Source: Paramecium sonneborni (lineage: Eukaryota; Ciliophora; Oligohymenophorea; Peniculida; Parameciidae). Taken from it: a stretch of 64,000 nt of DNA. The first letter of the stretch is position 1; each line of letters begins with the position of its first letter. Made by a program: the position numbers and the translations under genes. The notes beneath the pieces were generated by a model. The model saw only the letters and a program-made list of their open reading frames with translations. It did not search any database and was not told the origin of the DNA. The stretch is from assembly GCA_905182985.1 (NCBI GenBank), contig CAJJDN010000029.1, positions 354,470 to 418,469 of the forward strand, read 5' to 3'. Shown here piece by piece: positions 1 through 11,007 of the stretch.

Positions 1-611
1 TTCTCTAATCTAAGATATATATATTTTATTTCTAGCAACAGTATCATTTTGAATTATTTATTATTATTATTATTGTTGCAATTATTGTTAATTTAATTAT
101 AATTTCCTTTCAGCTTTTAATTGAGTCAAAAATCTATGAATATCTCTTTCTATATTTTCTGCTTATTATAATTTTAAAAGTTCCTCTTAAACTTTTAATT
201 CATTTACTGTCTTCTATTCTCTCATCATTGTTATGAAGGTTGTTAATTAAGCTTCCTATGATATGTCAGGCTTTATTGAACATAATAAAAATTTATCCCA
301 ATCATCATTTGCTCTTGCTACCTAAAATTTTTTTATATTTTCATTATTACTTTCTTTGCATTATCTAAATTTTCCTTAAAAACACTTCTTTAAACTTCAT
401 TCTCTATCTCTTCTTCTTAAAGTCTAGCCTTCTCTTCTGCAGCCAATCTTTCTTCTTCTAATTTCCGTAACCGTTCCTCTTCTAATCTTTACTTCTCTTC
501 AGCTTCCTTACGAATTCTCTCTTATTCTTCTCTTTCTTTCTTTTCTTGTTCAGCTTTTTCCTTTAATTCCTTTTTTGTCAACTTTTTTGGAGGTGGAGCT
601 TTTGGAGGCAT
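1..611 (-). CDS. DNAI7: DNAI7/CFAP94 (CASC1)-like axonemal protein, N-terminal part
   Basis: The gene runs off the window's left edge, so only the N-terminus is here. It starts with a proline/lysine leader (MPPKAPPPKKLTKKELKEKA) followed by about 80 residues of highly charged Glu/Lys/Arg helix. After a 29-nt intron (322-350) comes the segment VARANDDWDKFLLCSIKPD, which matches the W..(L/I)xC..xPD block after the charged leader of CASC1/DNAI7, a protein tied to inner-arm dynein intermediate chains. A Gln run (TAA/TAG codons) follows. The family call rests on leader plus this block; other basic coiled-coil axonemal proteins share the leader style, so moderate confidence. Confidence 0.55.
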
Positions 612-952
612 ATAAATTGTTTATTAAATAAATTTGTTATCAAAACTATATTTAATAATTTATGATTTCCATTTACTTATTATTATGAATTCTTATAAAC
701 TATTACATTTCTGATTTCCTTCATATTTATCTACTTTTGCCTATCAAAAATTTAGTGATTTAACTCATAATAATAGATTAATATTTTTAGGTTTCTGAAA
801 TCATTTTAGTTTATTCGATTAGTCTTTAGACAAACATTATTTAAATAAAAATGATAAATTCCTACGGCTTCTTTCAATCCTTTCATTTGTTTTAATTTTA
901 TAAATTATAAATTTCACATTCCTTAATACATCATATTGAAATATTTTAATAA
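612..952. other. Intergenic, no gene seen
   Basis: This is AT-rich sequence upstream of the DNAI7-like start. I see no frame that looks like protein and no RNA gene. It probably holds the promoter of the minus-strand gene, but no specific site can be supported. Confidence 0.5.
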
Positions 953-1333
953 ATGAAAATTAAAACTAATAAAAATTAAAAGATTATGCAAAAAAATTAG
1001 TTTACTATTATATATTCATATTAATTATTATTTAATAGAAAAATAATTCACTCTTTTAAGAAAATGAATTAATTATAGATTATAAACAAGATTTTTGAAA
1101 CAGGTGAATCAATTTATTAATATTTTATCAAGATTCCAGACGGATAAATTTAAGTTTAATTAAATCTTTTTTAAAAAATAAAATAGAGAGCTAAAGAACA
1201 AAAATAATATTCTAAAAATATACGGGGTTAAATAATGCAATCTGAAGCTGATTTATATTTTGAAATAACTTTTTTACAAATAAAAATTTAAAACCAACAC
1301 AATTTTTCAATAATTTTAACTTTATTTTTATGA
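953..1333 (+). CDS. Possible small ORF, 126 codons, unrecognised
   Basis: An ATG-to-TGA frame is open under the ciliate code. Its middle (FETGESIYQYFIKIPDGQIQ) looks somewhat protein-like, the ends are Lys/Asn/Ile-rich and look like composition only. With TGA as the only stop, open frames of this size arise by chance in AT-rich DNA, so it may be noise or a gene remnant. The following 1334-1646 holds nothing I can support. Confidence 0.2.
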
Positions 1334-1646
1334 ATTTTATTTGAAATAATTCCATATTTATTGTTTTATATTGCTAAATTAATTTAGCTTCTTTAATTTT
1401 TTTGCTTAATTATTATATTTGTTGTTATTTGGACATGTTTTTCTCATTTAAAATGAAAATAATAAACTGTATTAGATATTTAATACTGGAAATATAAGTA
1501 AGAATATTAATTTAGACTAGAAATAGTAAATTTTTATTATTTGAGCTAAGTACTACCTAAAATTCTTGAGTATTAATGTAAAAAAATAATTTTTCAACAT
1601 TTAATTAGTTTTGTATAAATAATAATATCATTTATGTATTAACTTG

Positions 1647-2094
1647 TCACCATATAATACAGCATTATTTTGATTATTTGTTAAGCTTTTTTTATTTTTG
1701 ATATTTTATTTCTAATATTTTCAAAGATTCTTCTTCATTTTTTGTAAATTCCAATTTCTTATGACAATTTGAAATAGGAGTAGCAAATTCAGCTTTTTCC
1801 ATGAGGGGAGACTTGCTCTTTGGTGATTTAACACTTTATTGTATTCCAAGAGGAGACTTTGTTCTTTCCCTTGGAGTACAAACTGGAGCAATCACCTATA
1901 AAAATTGAACATGTTCATCTATTGTAACTTCATATTTAGAGCCAAAAACAATTTATCTACCTTTTCTATCATAGCGCCGAAACACTTTATAGTTCAGTAA
2001 ATAAAATACTTTATTCTTCACTAAATAGTTCCTTTTTTAAAGCACTCTTTATGGTATTTTATTTAATTTTAGTATCACATTCTTAATTCATCAT
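1647..2094 (-). CDS. Small hypothetical protein with SP/TP sites, 140 aa
   Basis: One 25-nt intron (GTGCTTTAAAAAAGG...TTTAG) joins the short first exon to the main frame; the coding length is then an exact multiple of three. The product is basic, with the segment FRRYDRKGRQIVFGSKYEVT in its first half, then a run of SP/TP dipeptides (PRERTKSPLGIQQSVKSPKS, then KSPLMEK) suitable for proline-directed kinases, and a charged C-terminus. No signal peptide or membrane segment is visible. I do not recognise a family. Confidence 0.55.
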
Positions 2095-2235
2095 TTACAA
2101 ATTTGTTTCAATTAAATAATAAATTGCCATATACGAGAAGCTAAATTTAAATAAAAAAGAAGCTTAGGGTATTATCAGGATTAAATAAAATTATAATATA
2201 TAATTCAGACGGATGGACCCTTCGCTGAGACTTCA

Positions 2236-2733
2236 TCAGCCATTTTTTTTAATTAAGGATTTCCTTTAAAGTATTTTGAATTAAGTACTTAGATATCTAC
2301 CGATAACAGGGAATTCAGTGGCGCTATCATATAAGAATGGTTATAAATGATTTAAACATATGGAAAAGACTGTAAATTTATAATGGGAATCCAATAATGG
2401 CGAGTTTTAATGCAATTGTAACAAAAAAGCCTAGAAAGAAAAAAATGCTTCCTTTTAGTTTGCCTTTAAATATTTGTAAAGATTGCCTTTTTTCAAGAAG
2501 AAGCGTAAAGTGCTTTTAATTCCAATAAGTAAGCACCATCCAATAAAAAATGATAAATTGACCATGATTATAAGCACACGATCTAGGAAAAACATAATAC
2601 CTAATATGAAGAATAGAAGACTAACAGTAAGAAATCCTATTCCAATTCCTAAATTTCTAATAATGAGTTTAAAGACATACTCTTAGAGTTATCCAAAATA
2701 TACATTGTAAATAATTATATAAAATTAATACAT
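2236..2733 (-). CDS. GOT1: GOT1-like vesicle transport membrane protein, frame broken
   Basis: GOT1 is a small four-segment membrane protein acting in ER-Golgi vesicle transport. A 24-nt intron (2657-2680) leads into LQENLGIGIGFLTVSLLFF, then GIMFFLDRVLIIM (yeast GOT1 has FFDRALLALG), a second segment FIGWCLLIGIKSTLRFFLKK (family: IG..KT..FF) and a third hydrophobic block FFFLGFFVTIALKLAIIGFP. The blocks are in family order but lie in different frames: single-base breaks fall near 2562, in a T6 run near 2488, and near 2326. Either this is a young pseudogene or the consensus has errors. The start codon (2733) is uncertain. Confidence 0.6.
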
Positions 2734-2863
2734 GTAAATTAAGGATACTAAAATGAATAAGTCATAGAAGAGAAAAATTATATAAAATGTAGATATAAGT
2801 ATAAAATAAGAAATAGTAAGAAGATCTAATAAATAATATATTAGTTAAATATTATTTATTTAA

Positions 2864-3627
2864 TCACAAAGCTGTTTAGTGACTTTCACTATGTTTTTGA
2901 TGCTTATGGTTTTTGTGATGTTTTTCTTCTGATTGATGATATTTGTATTCATCATGTTTTTTTTAATGTTTGAAATTCAAAACACTCATATCAGTGGCAC
3001 TATGTTTACATAAACCTAAGTATCCCTTTTTGCGTCCATGTAAGCATTCTTATCCAGCAACTCCAGCCTTATAGACATCACCATGCAGATTAGGTTTCTT
3101 GAGATATAAATATAAAATACTCTATTATAAACGCAGACAACAATTTCATCACTCATACCATTTTTCCTACTAACTTATGATCTTCCACAACCAAAGAATT
3201 GTGCTTAGGCTGTTTCAATTTATCTTGCTTGATCTTCATGCTAAGCCCATTTCTTAAATACTTTCTTAGCAGTCCAATCAGCTCCACCATTTTCAACATC
3301 ACCTAAATATGTAACAAAACCATAATGAGGAGGAAATGAACAATCAATTTTAAAATTAGCTGGGCATTTATCTGTACAATCTTATGCAAATTTAGCCAAC
3401 TGATGATCCCATTTCATATAATTCATGTTTGAAGCTGTTTAAAATTTACCTTACCAATTTTTTTATTTTCCTGTGGCAACATCATTTCTATGTTCATTGT
3501 GTAATTCCAATAATTCATCTTCCTTTTTTTTAGACATTCCGCGTTCTTTTACTCTTTCCTTATTATCAGTATCACATCCTACTTTAGCATAAGCAAATGC
3601 TAAAAATACAATTAAAACGAATTTCAT
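2864..3627 (-). CDS. Secreted CAP/SCP-domain protein with His-rich tail, 246 aa
   Basis: The start chosen at 3627 gives a clean signal peptide (MKFVLIVFLAFAYAKVGC). The CAP domain (SCP/TAPS, PR-1 family, secreted proteins that may bind sterols or lipids) begins with ELHNEHRNDVATG and continues with MNYMKWDHQLAKFAQDC, FFGCGRS and VCVYN. A 23-nt intron (3098-3120) precedes NLHGDVYKAG. Cysteine spacing fits disulfide-bonded CAP proteins. The last 30 residues are rich in His and Lys, unusual for the family and possibly metal binding. An upstream in-frame ATG at 3663 would add only an Ile-rich stretch. Confidence 0.85.
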
Positions 3628-3665
3628 TTTTATTATTATTATTATTTTTAAGTGAATTAACATAA

Positions 3666-3920
3666 ATGGATAAATAGGTGTTGAAATTATATAAATCGAT
3701 TCTTAGAGCTGGAAATCGATTCAGAGACTATAATTTTAGAGAATATGTCATTAGAAGAGCAAAACAAGATTTTAGAGAATTACAGAATAATCCTGATCTG
3801 AAAAATAAAGTGATTGATAAATACACAAAAGAATTAGAGGTTATTCAAAGACAAACGATAGTTTAAAATCTTTACTATCAGACTAATCATATTATAGAGT
3901 AGAAATAATGCAATAATTGA
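3666..3920 (+). CDS. LYRM4: LYR-motif protein, LYRM4/ISD11-like, 84 aa
   Basis: ISD11/LYRM4 is the mitochondrial partner that stabilises the cysteine desulfurase NFS1 and binds acyl carrier protein in Fe-S cluster synthesis. The sequence carries the LYKSILRAGNRF start (LYR motif as LYK), then YNFREYVIRRAKQDFRE, close to the family's YNYR.YA.RR..D.FRE, and ends with ELEVIQRQTIV (family: L.VIRRQ). Length fits. There is no intron. The spacer to IFT81 downstream on the same strand is 28 bp, so the two may share little regulatory DNA. Other LYRM members are possible but the ISD11 match is best. Confidence 0.85.
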
Positions 3921-3948
3921 GAATTTAAATATATAAATATAATTAAAA

Positions 3949-6105
3949 ATGGCATCTTATTCAGGAGAATAATAAGTAAAAACTGTAATCAATACAGATG
4001 ATATTAAAGATATTGTTGCAATCTTAAACAATAAATTTAATGAGAATTATAGTCTGGTATCGTTTGATGAACAGAATTAGTAATGATTATTGAATAATAT
4101 TTTTAGATTTGAATTCTTGGAACTGTTAAATAAAATATTTACTCATTTAGACTCTAGATGGACAATCGATGTGAAAGTAGATAATCAAGAAACTATTATC
4201 TATAAAATAACAGAGTATTTACGAATTCTAAATTACCCAGGTTAATTTGATGATAAATGGTCTTAATCAGTCTTAATCGCTGATAAGAAAGTTATTTATC
4301 CAATTTTTCATTATTTATTAACAAGATATCCAGATTTAGAAAAAAGAGCTTATCTAGCTAAGTATTTGGTACCAGTATTTGTCCCTGATGAATTTTAAAT
4401 GGATAATGATATTAAGACTTGTGTAGATTAGATAAAAGATTTATAAGCTTAATTCTAAGTGCATCATTAATCACTAGAGTAAGTTTAATCACAGTCAATG
4501 AATCCAGATGAATTGAAGAAAGATATTACTTAATTTGAATAAGAGAGAGAATAATTATTAAATAAGATTAGTAATTTTAAGAGCAAAGTTTCTTCTAAGC
4601 CAAATTTTAATGAATTACTAGAAGTTACAAATATGTTAAGAAGAGAATAAGAAGAAGAAGCTAGATTATAGGATAAATTGAGATAATAAAGAATGCAACT
4701 TGATTAAACAGATTAAATATTATTGTAAGCTTAATAAAGATTAATTGATGCCTAAAAATCATTAGCTCCTGATAATTCACCAGAATAAATGTTAATGGCT
4801 TTGAGGAATGAAGTTAAAAGAAATAGAGAAATCAGTAAAGATAGATTAGGATTTGATTTAAAAGAAAGAAGAAAAAAGTTAGAATAAATTGAGAGATTAC
4901 TTGCAGAACCTCCAATTACATTGAATGAATTAAATAATTTAGAAAATACTTTAATGGCTTTAAGAAGAGCTGTTAATCAAATGGAGGATAAATTAAAAAG
5001 AGAAGCAAAACCTGAGGATGATAAATTAACCATATATAAATAATAAGCATAATTAGTTGCTAAGAAGAAAGAAAGGGCTGTTGATGATATTAAAAAAGTT
5101 GAAGAAGAATAACAATTGATTGAAAAAGAAGTCTTTAAGAAAGAAGAATAAATTGCAAAAGAAAGAGGACCCAATTATAAAACTAAAGGAGAATTTAAAG
5201 AATATGCTAATTAATTAAAAGATAAAAAATTTTAATATTAAAAATTGAAAGATGAATTAAAAGGATTGTAAGCAGAAAGAGCCATTTTAGAAAGAACTGA
5301 GGCGATATTAAGGAAATAAAAAAATGAATTACTTAAATAATAGCAAGAATTAGAAAAAACACATGGAGTTGTTGGTTATAGTAAAAAAAAAGAGGGCTTA
5401 GAAAAATTATCAGAAGAAAATTAATAAGCTAATTTAAAAAAGGGACAAACATTGGAGGAAATTTCGAAAATTGTAAATGAAATTTAAGCTTAAATTCAAC
5501 TCAAACGACCTTTAATCTAAGAATAATTAGCAGAAATCAAGACCGTTAGATAATAATACTCTGTAAATATATTAATCTGATAGTCTTAGGAATTAGAATA
5601 AGAGCATAAATAAAAGAAACAAGAATTTGATAGAATTATGTTAGGAGTTGAAAGTGATTAAAGTTCATTAGTTAATGAAGTTAAAAAACTCAGAGAGGAA
5701 GTATATGGGTTAGATAGGAAAATTAGACTTAATAAATATAATTCTGAAATTTTGGAAATCAAAATCTAAAGATTAAATGATGAAGTACATTTTATTTAAA
5801 CTATTCTAGGGAGAATATAGTAAGGGAAGCAAATAATTATCATCTTAATCTAAATCTAATGCTGAAATGCTTCAATAAAGAATTTTAAAATTAGAGGAAA
5901 ATATTAAAAATCTTAAATAGCAAAGAGAACAAGTGAAAGAAAATTATGAACCTTCATTAAGACAAGTATTTATGCATTTCAATTTTAGATGAATTATTTT
6001 AGTGATTTAAAGAAGATCTTGAATGTTAAGTTTTAATAATTATCTAACGAGCAAGGATAAAAATAATAGATGAAAGCAGGAGCAAATAGATTAGTTATTG
6101 GTTGA
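3949..6105 (+). CDS. IFT81: Intraflagellar transport protein IFT81, 686 aa
   Basis: IFT81 pairs with IFT74 in the IFT-B complex; its N-terminal CH domain binds tubulin and brings it to growing cilia. Four introns are supported by frame: 4080-4106, 5563-5583, 5785-5809 and 5965-5987. The N-terminus (ENYSLVSFD, then DKKVIYPIFHYLLTRYPDLE and KRAYLAKYLVPVFVPDEF) matches the IFT81 CH region; the rest is continuous coiled coil, including LLAEPPITLNELNNLENTLM. The deduced 686 aa is close to the animal protein (about 676). The reading frame is intact apart from the introns. Confidence 0.93.
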
Positions 6106-6138
6106 TTAATTATCAAATATTAAAATATTTAGGTTTTA

Positions 6139-6782
6139 TCATTCTTGTTATGGCATAATAATGTCTGAATAATAAACTTTATTTGGATATTTAGTGCACA
6201 TTTCTTTTACATCCATTCTCAATTTAACATCGGTATGTCCACCTCCAAACCATATATATTCTAAGTTTAGTATTTTATCAGAAATTAATAGAGGCATGTT
6301 TTATACCATATTAAAAGGTGTTATTGCATTAAATTAATACCCACTTAATTTATATGACATCTAATATAATGAACAAATCTTTTACTTCATCGGATGTTAA
6401 TCTGAAATGCAATTTATTTCTAGAAATTTATTTATCAGGGTATTTCTAATTCTATAACTATTTAAAATATTTATTTATCTAATAATATTCTTAAATATCA
6501 AACCTTTTCCCCTTATAATTTTGTGATGTATTGGACTACAACACATATGTATTTAGGGTTGACTTCAGGATCTGGATATGAATCATCGTATTTAGTATTC
6601 TCCATTACGATAGATTTGCATAAGTAATCTACAGATGGAGCCTACAATAAATCTCTTCTTTCCTCGTAATTCAAATCAAAATAATTAGGCTAAGCTTAGA
6701 AAAGCTAGAATTTCTTATAACCATTCAAATCAAGATAAGTTGTCATTTTTAAAATGCATTCTGCTATTTCATTTTAAATCAT
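6139..6782 (-). CDS. YbaK/aminoacyl-tRNA deacylase-domain protein, ~197 aa
   Basis: YbaK-type domains hydrolyse mischarged tRNAs, and related proteins occur free or fused to ProRS. Two 25-nt introns (6479-6503 and 6361-6385) restore one frame. The second half reads RNKLHFRLTSDEMSYKLSGY then QFNAITPFNM, matching the family's K..RLA..EE...LTG...G...PFG block, followed by PLLISDKILNLEYIWFGGG for the strand after it. The N-terminal 80 residues are not recognised. An alternative start at 6746 is possible. Whether editing activity is kept cannot be judged, since the G..PF motif is altered here to NAITPF. Confidence 0.65.
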
Positions 6783-6872
6783 TTATTCACAAAATATTTG
6801 ATAAAACAAATTTATTATCAATAACAATATCACTATATTATTGTAAATTATTAATATCAATATAAAAATAAA

Positions 6873-7349
6873 ATGATTCAAAAAATATACAAATGCGAAT
6901 CTTAACCTCCTTAAATCAATCAATTTTATAGTTTCATTTTTTTAAGTGGAGGACTTGAATCTCAAGCAAGTACCATTCTTAAATTGTAAATCCTCAATTA
7001 CTAACTATTCTTCTCTATAATCAACCGAAACATGCAGACTATTTAAATGCGTATATATACTATGTCATTTGCAAAAATTCAAATTTTCCTTTCAAGAAGA
7101 AGAAGAAATAAAATCTTAAGCGAGTTCAAGAGTTTAATTTATTCATCTAATAGCATCATTCCTTCCTTTAACAAGCTTTGGTTTGATTGCTTAATTAAAC
7201 ATAAGTTTCAGGAAATCCTAAATCTTATTTAATAAAGAATCCATTAATTTCTTTCTAAAAATTTTGCAATGATGTCTACTATCATAATTTTCTTTTTAGT
7301 ATTAATTATTAGGGTTTCTTCATTATTTTTTCCCTTCTTTCTTAAATGA
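6873..7349 (+). CDS. Doubtful ORF, 158 codons
   Basis: An uninterrupted ATG-to-TGA frame covers this spacer. A different start (6893) with two putative short introns gives a competing basic protein, and minus-strand frames also contain protein-like pieces (for example QNFQKEINGFFIKQDLGFPE). With three incompatible readings, I cannot say which, if any, is a gene. Confidence 0.2.
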
Positions 7350-7587
7350 AATCTTTAATTGCCATTATTTACATTAAATAGATAAACCATCTTGATTTTT
7401 TTTACTTGGTATATTTTTATGTAGTAATATGTGAAATGAAAAAAATATTAATTAGAATGGATGAAGATAAATCTAAATACAAGTGTAGTTCAACGAACTC
7501 TATTCATATAATGAATATTGGAACAGAATAATTGTAAAATTAGGGTTTCTAGAATACAGTTTATATAGATAATAATTATTTTATAAA

Positions 7588-9970
7588 ATGATTTTTACGA
7601 AATAAATTCGTATACTTTTTGTTGCTCCTCTTATAATTTGCACATTGCTAATATTCTTTATGGCATTCTATTCCTGGTTTGTAGAGTTATATTAAGAAAA
7701 TGAAACGATTGGTGATTTGGAAATATCAACAAACTCAACAAATTCAATTCCTACATATTATAGTAGATTCTATTTACATTAGACTAGCGCTGCTTTGCAA
7801 TAGTGCTTTGCTCAACTAAACTGATTCCAATATCTAGATATATAGTGATGGTGCATACTATTACATCCTTTAGAATGATATGTTGATTTGCACAATGGCA
7901 TATCATTAATCAGAATACCTTGAAGCTATAAATAACAATCTAGGATATTCTATATAATAAATTAAGAGTCACACTTAGATGAGTCAATCATTGAAGTAGG
8001 ATAATAGTAAAATATTATAAATAACATTGTCTTTGGCAGCAATAGAATTTGTTTTAATAATCGCTGCCATAAATTATTATGCAAAATCTATAGCTCTGAT
8101 AGTAGCTTCTCCAATAGATGAATTAACGCATTCTTTGAGAAATATAGATCAAAATAATATTGATGAATATTTTTCAGAAAGATTATAAGGAGAATCTTCT
8201 AAATTGATCCCTGATGAAATGATTTTGCTGTTAAGAAGCGTTTATGACTTTATTGGAATAGTCAAAATTGCAAATGAAGCATTTATTTAGGGTAATGATG
8301 GTTAAGCAATCATTGGATATGCAGTTGCTAATTAATTTTATTTAGAAAATGGAAATAAACTTGGAGCAGGTGTAATTTAAAATAATATGGGCGTTATTCA
8401 TATAAGAAATAGAAGATTTCAAGAAGCCATATTTTGTTTTAAAGAAGCTATAATATGCATAGAAAATGAATGGGAAAAATACAAACACAAATATTAGAGT
8501 GTCGGAATTAATGAAGATGAATTAATTATTGATTAAGAATATTAAAATTTAAGTAAAATTGTTTTCAATAGATGTTTTAACCTTTGTGAAGCTTTGGGTG
8601 AATTCTTACTATCTGAGATTTTAGAACTTTAGGAATTACTATTTTCTCATAAAACCTAACGCAAATCATTGTTTAATATGGAAAATATGATGTATGCCTA
8701 GCTTGAGAATACTCATGCCAATAGGCAAAAGGCTGTTTCAGTATTTAATTAAGACTAAGATGAAGAGCAGGAATCAATTGAAAAGATTATCAAAATAAAA
8801 GGAAATGCTAAAAGAAATGTGTAAGACCTTTAAAAATTAAATGACATTATGTACACTATCCGTTCAAAATTTTTGGGCACTCATGATTTTCACAATAACA
8901 TCATTATTCACAACATCGAAACTGTTACTGAAAAGGATATAGAGTTCCTTATTCATTAACTGTGGAGAGACACCATTAGAACATACGAGTATTGCTAAGA
9001 AATAATGTAGTTTCACTTGAATAAGACTAAATAGAAGTAATTATATATTACTCTAAAATTAATTATTGGCAATTTATAAAATGGGCATATGAGTAAAAGT
9101 GAAGATTTAATATAAATTGCTTATGAACAATACAATAAAATCTAGCAAGAAAACGATGATCGAGAATTAGGGCATATTTCGCTTCTTGAATAGAAACTTT
9201 ACCTATCTCATGGACTTATACTTTATAAAAAAAATATTAAGTTAGAGGCAGCCTAATTGCTTGTAAAATCTTTATGTGTATGTGGTACATTTAGTAGTAG
9301 AGATAGATTATAAGCTTTAGTTATGTTGAAAGCAATATTTTAATACTACAATTAACCACTTGCCAAAATTAATGATTTTTTAATTTAGTATCAGCCTATT
9401 GCGAAAGACTGGATATTCGTTTTAGATGGAAGCAAAAATATGAAGCAGGACTTAGCTATTGTAAGAGCTACTCGAACTCTTCATAAAATTATTAAGAATA
9501 TTCATTCTCCGAACGATAGAGTTAGTTTTGGAATTCTAAGGGAGAACTACTATGAATTTACTCCTCTAATTGGTAAAATTGATAATGCTGCCTACATCGA
9601 TAAAACATTCTAATTGATTCCAAAACCAAAAGGAATTTGTAATACTAACCTATTAAGCTCAATTGCTGATAAGTATTAAGCTCATCCTAATTTAATTACT
9701 ATAGGAAATAATAGATATTTAACCAAAGACGGAGTTGCTTTTATGAGATACAAAAAAGTCATAATATTCGCTTGCTGGAAGTGCGAAAATGTTCCAATCA
9801 AACCCCAAGATGAGTTTATAATTATTCATTTTGGGCGAGATTTTGAGAAGCTATAAGAAGAGTAAAGAAATGTATTGTTAGAAGAGGATTGGAATAAAGT
9901 CTTGAACAAATATCAGTAATTGTTAACAGAGTAGAACGATAGCAATTACTTCTTAGAATAAATATTATGA
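7588..9970 (+). CDS. Two-TM receptor-like protein with TPR-like and vWA-like regions, ~788 aa
   Basis: The N-terminus is a membrane segment (IRILFVAPLIICTLLIFFMA), followed by about 110 residues likely outside the cytosol and a second segment (LAAIEFVLIIAAINYY) entering a HAMP-like linker (ASPIDELTHSL). Next comes a TPR-like stretch (NMGVIHIRNRRFQEAIFCFK) and long helices. The C-terminal 200 residues resemble a von Willebrand A fold: WIFVLDGSKNM in place of the MIDAS DxSxS, then DRVSFGIL. Reading through needs a 16-nt intron (7681-7696) or a one-base error there. It looks like a ciliate-type sensory or adhesion receptor; ligand unknown. Confidence 0.65.
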
Positions 9971-10028
9971 TTTGTACGTATATATAAATAATTCAGAATT
10001 ATTTCATATAATAAATTATTTTATAATT

Positions 10029-10824
10029 ATGTCACTTATAGCAAATGATGGTTCAAACGATTGCAATATTTAGACCTTAAATTAATTAATTATGGAGTTT
10101 TACTTAGCACCCTTTAATTAAAAGCACTTGTGTAGTATTCAATTAAGAATGATTAAAATGTTTGAAAAAAAAATCGCCACAGATTAAGAATCTGATATAA
10201 TAGAAATATTTAAAACTTGTTTGAGAGATTATGCTTCTGTAATCTGAAAATGCATTATTTAATAGGAATTGCTTTAAGAGTTTTCTGAGGAGAATTTCAA
10301 GTAAGTTGAACATCTGTGGGAAATTCATTATCGTCTTTAAGCTACAAGTCTCAAAACAGAAAAATTGTATGAGATGTATTACGGTTTATTTAAATTTAAA
10401 ACGCCATGTCCCTATGGTACATCCATTATTTAATTCTTAAGATTTTTTTGAAATCCATTTTGATATTGCTAAAAAAAATAGACCTAATTTACAAGATTCA
10501 AGGAAGGTGCATCAATAATATACAAAAGAACGCATGAAGTAAAAAGTCACATTAGTAAAGATTTTGTAAGATTAAAGTTTATCTTAAAAACCTCAACAGA
10601 ATAGTGAATGTTATTAATTGAAATCTCTTTCAAAAAATATACAAACTATTCCAAAGTAAAAGGATAAACCTCCCACACAGACTACTATTAATGTGAGGAA
10701 TGAGTTTAAAGAGTTTGAAGATCGCTTATCTAAATTAGAAAACAGTTCAAATAAACTAGAACCAACAGTTTCAGCTTCATGGACTTAAAAGTATAGGAAT
10801 TTATTCTTGAAAAGGAAAAAGTGA
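10029..10824 (+). CDS. Hypothetical protein, 247 aa
   Basis: Introns at 10239-10265 (27 nt) and 10417-10441 (25 nt) give an exact open frame. The N-terminal half is helical and acidic (LKTEKLYEMYYGLFKFKTPC), the C-terminal half is basic and Ser/Gln-rich with a short heptad-like stretch (FKEFEDRLSKLENSSNKLE). No signal or membrane segment. It sits 58 bp after the receptor on the same strand. I do not recognise a family. Confidence 0.65.
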
Positions 10825-11007
10825 TTTATTTAAAATAAGAAATAAAGAAAAACATAATCACCTAAAGAGCTTTTAATTTCTGAATAGAAAAGAGACTTCC
10901 GTATTAATATTTGTTGTTTCAATACATCCTCATAATATACATAGTTTTAAACTATTGTTTTTTAATGCAGTATTATAAAAACATTTAATAATATAATATA
11001 TATAATA

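Noticed and set aside
2483..2686. Plus-strand ORF rich in Lys/Arg
   Set aside because: It is the antisense of the GOT1-like membrane blocks, which match a known family.
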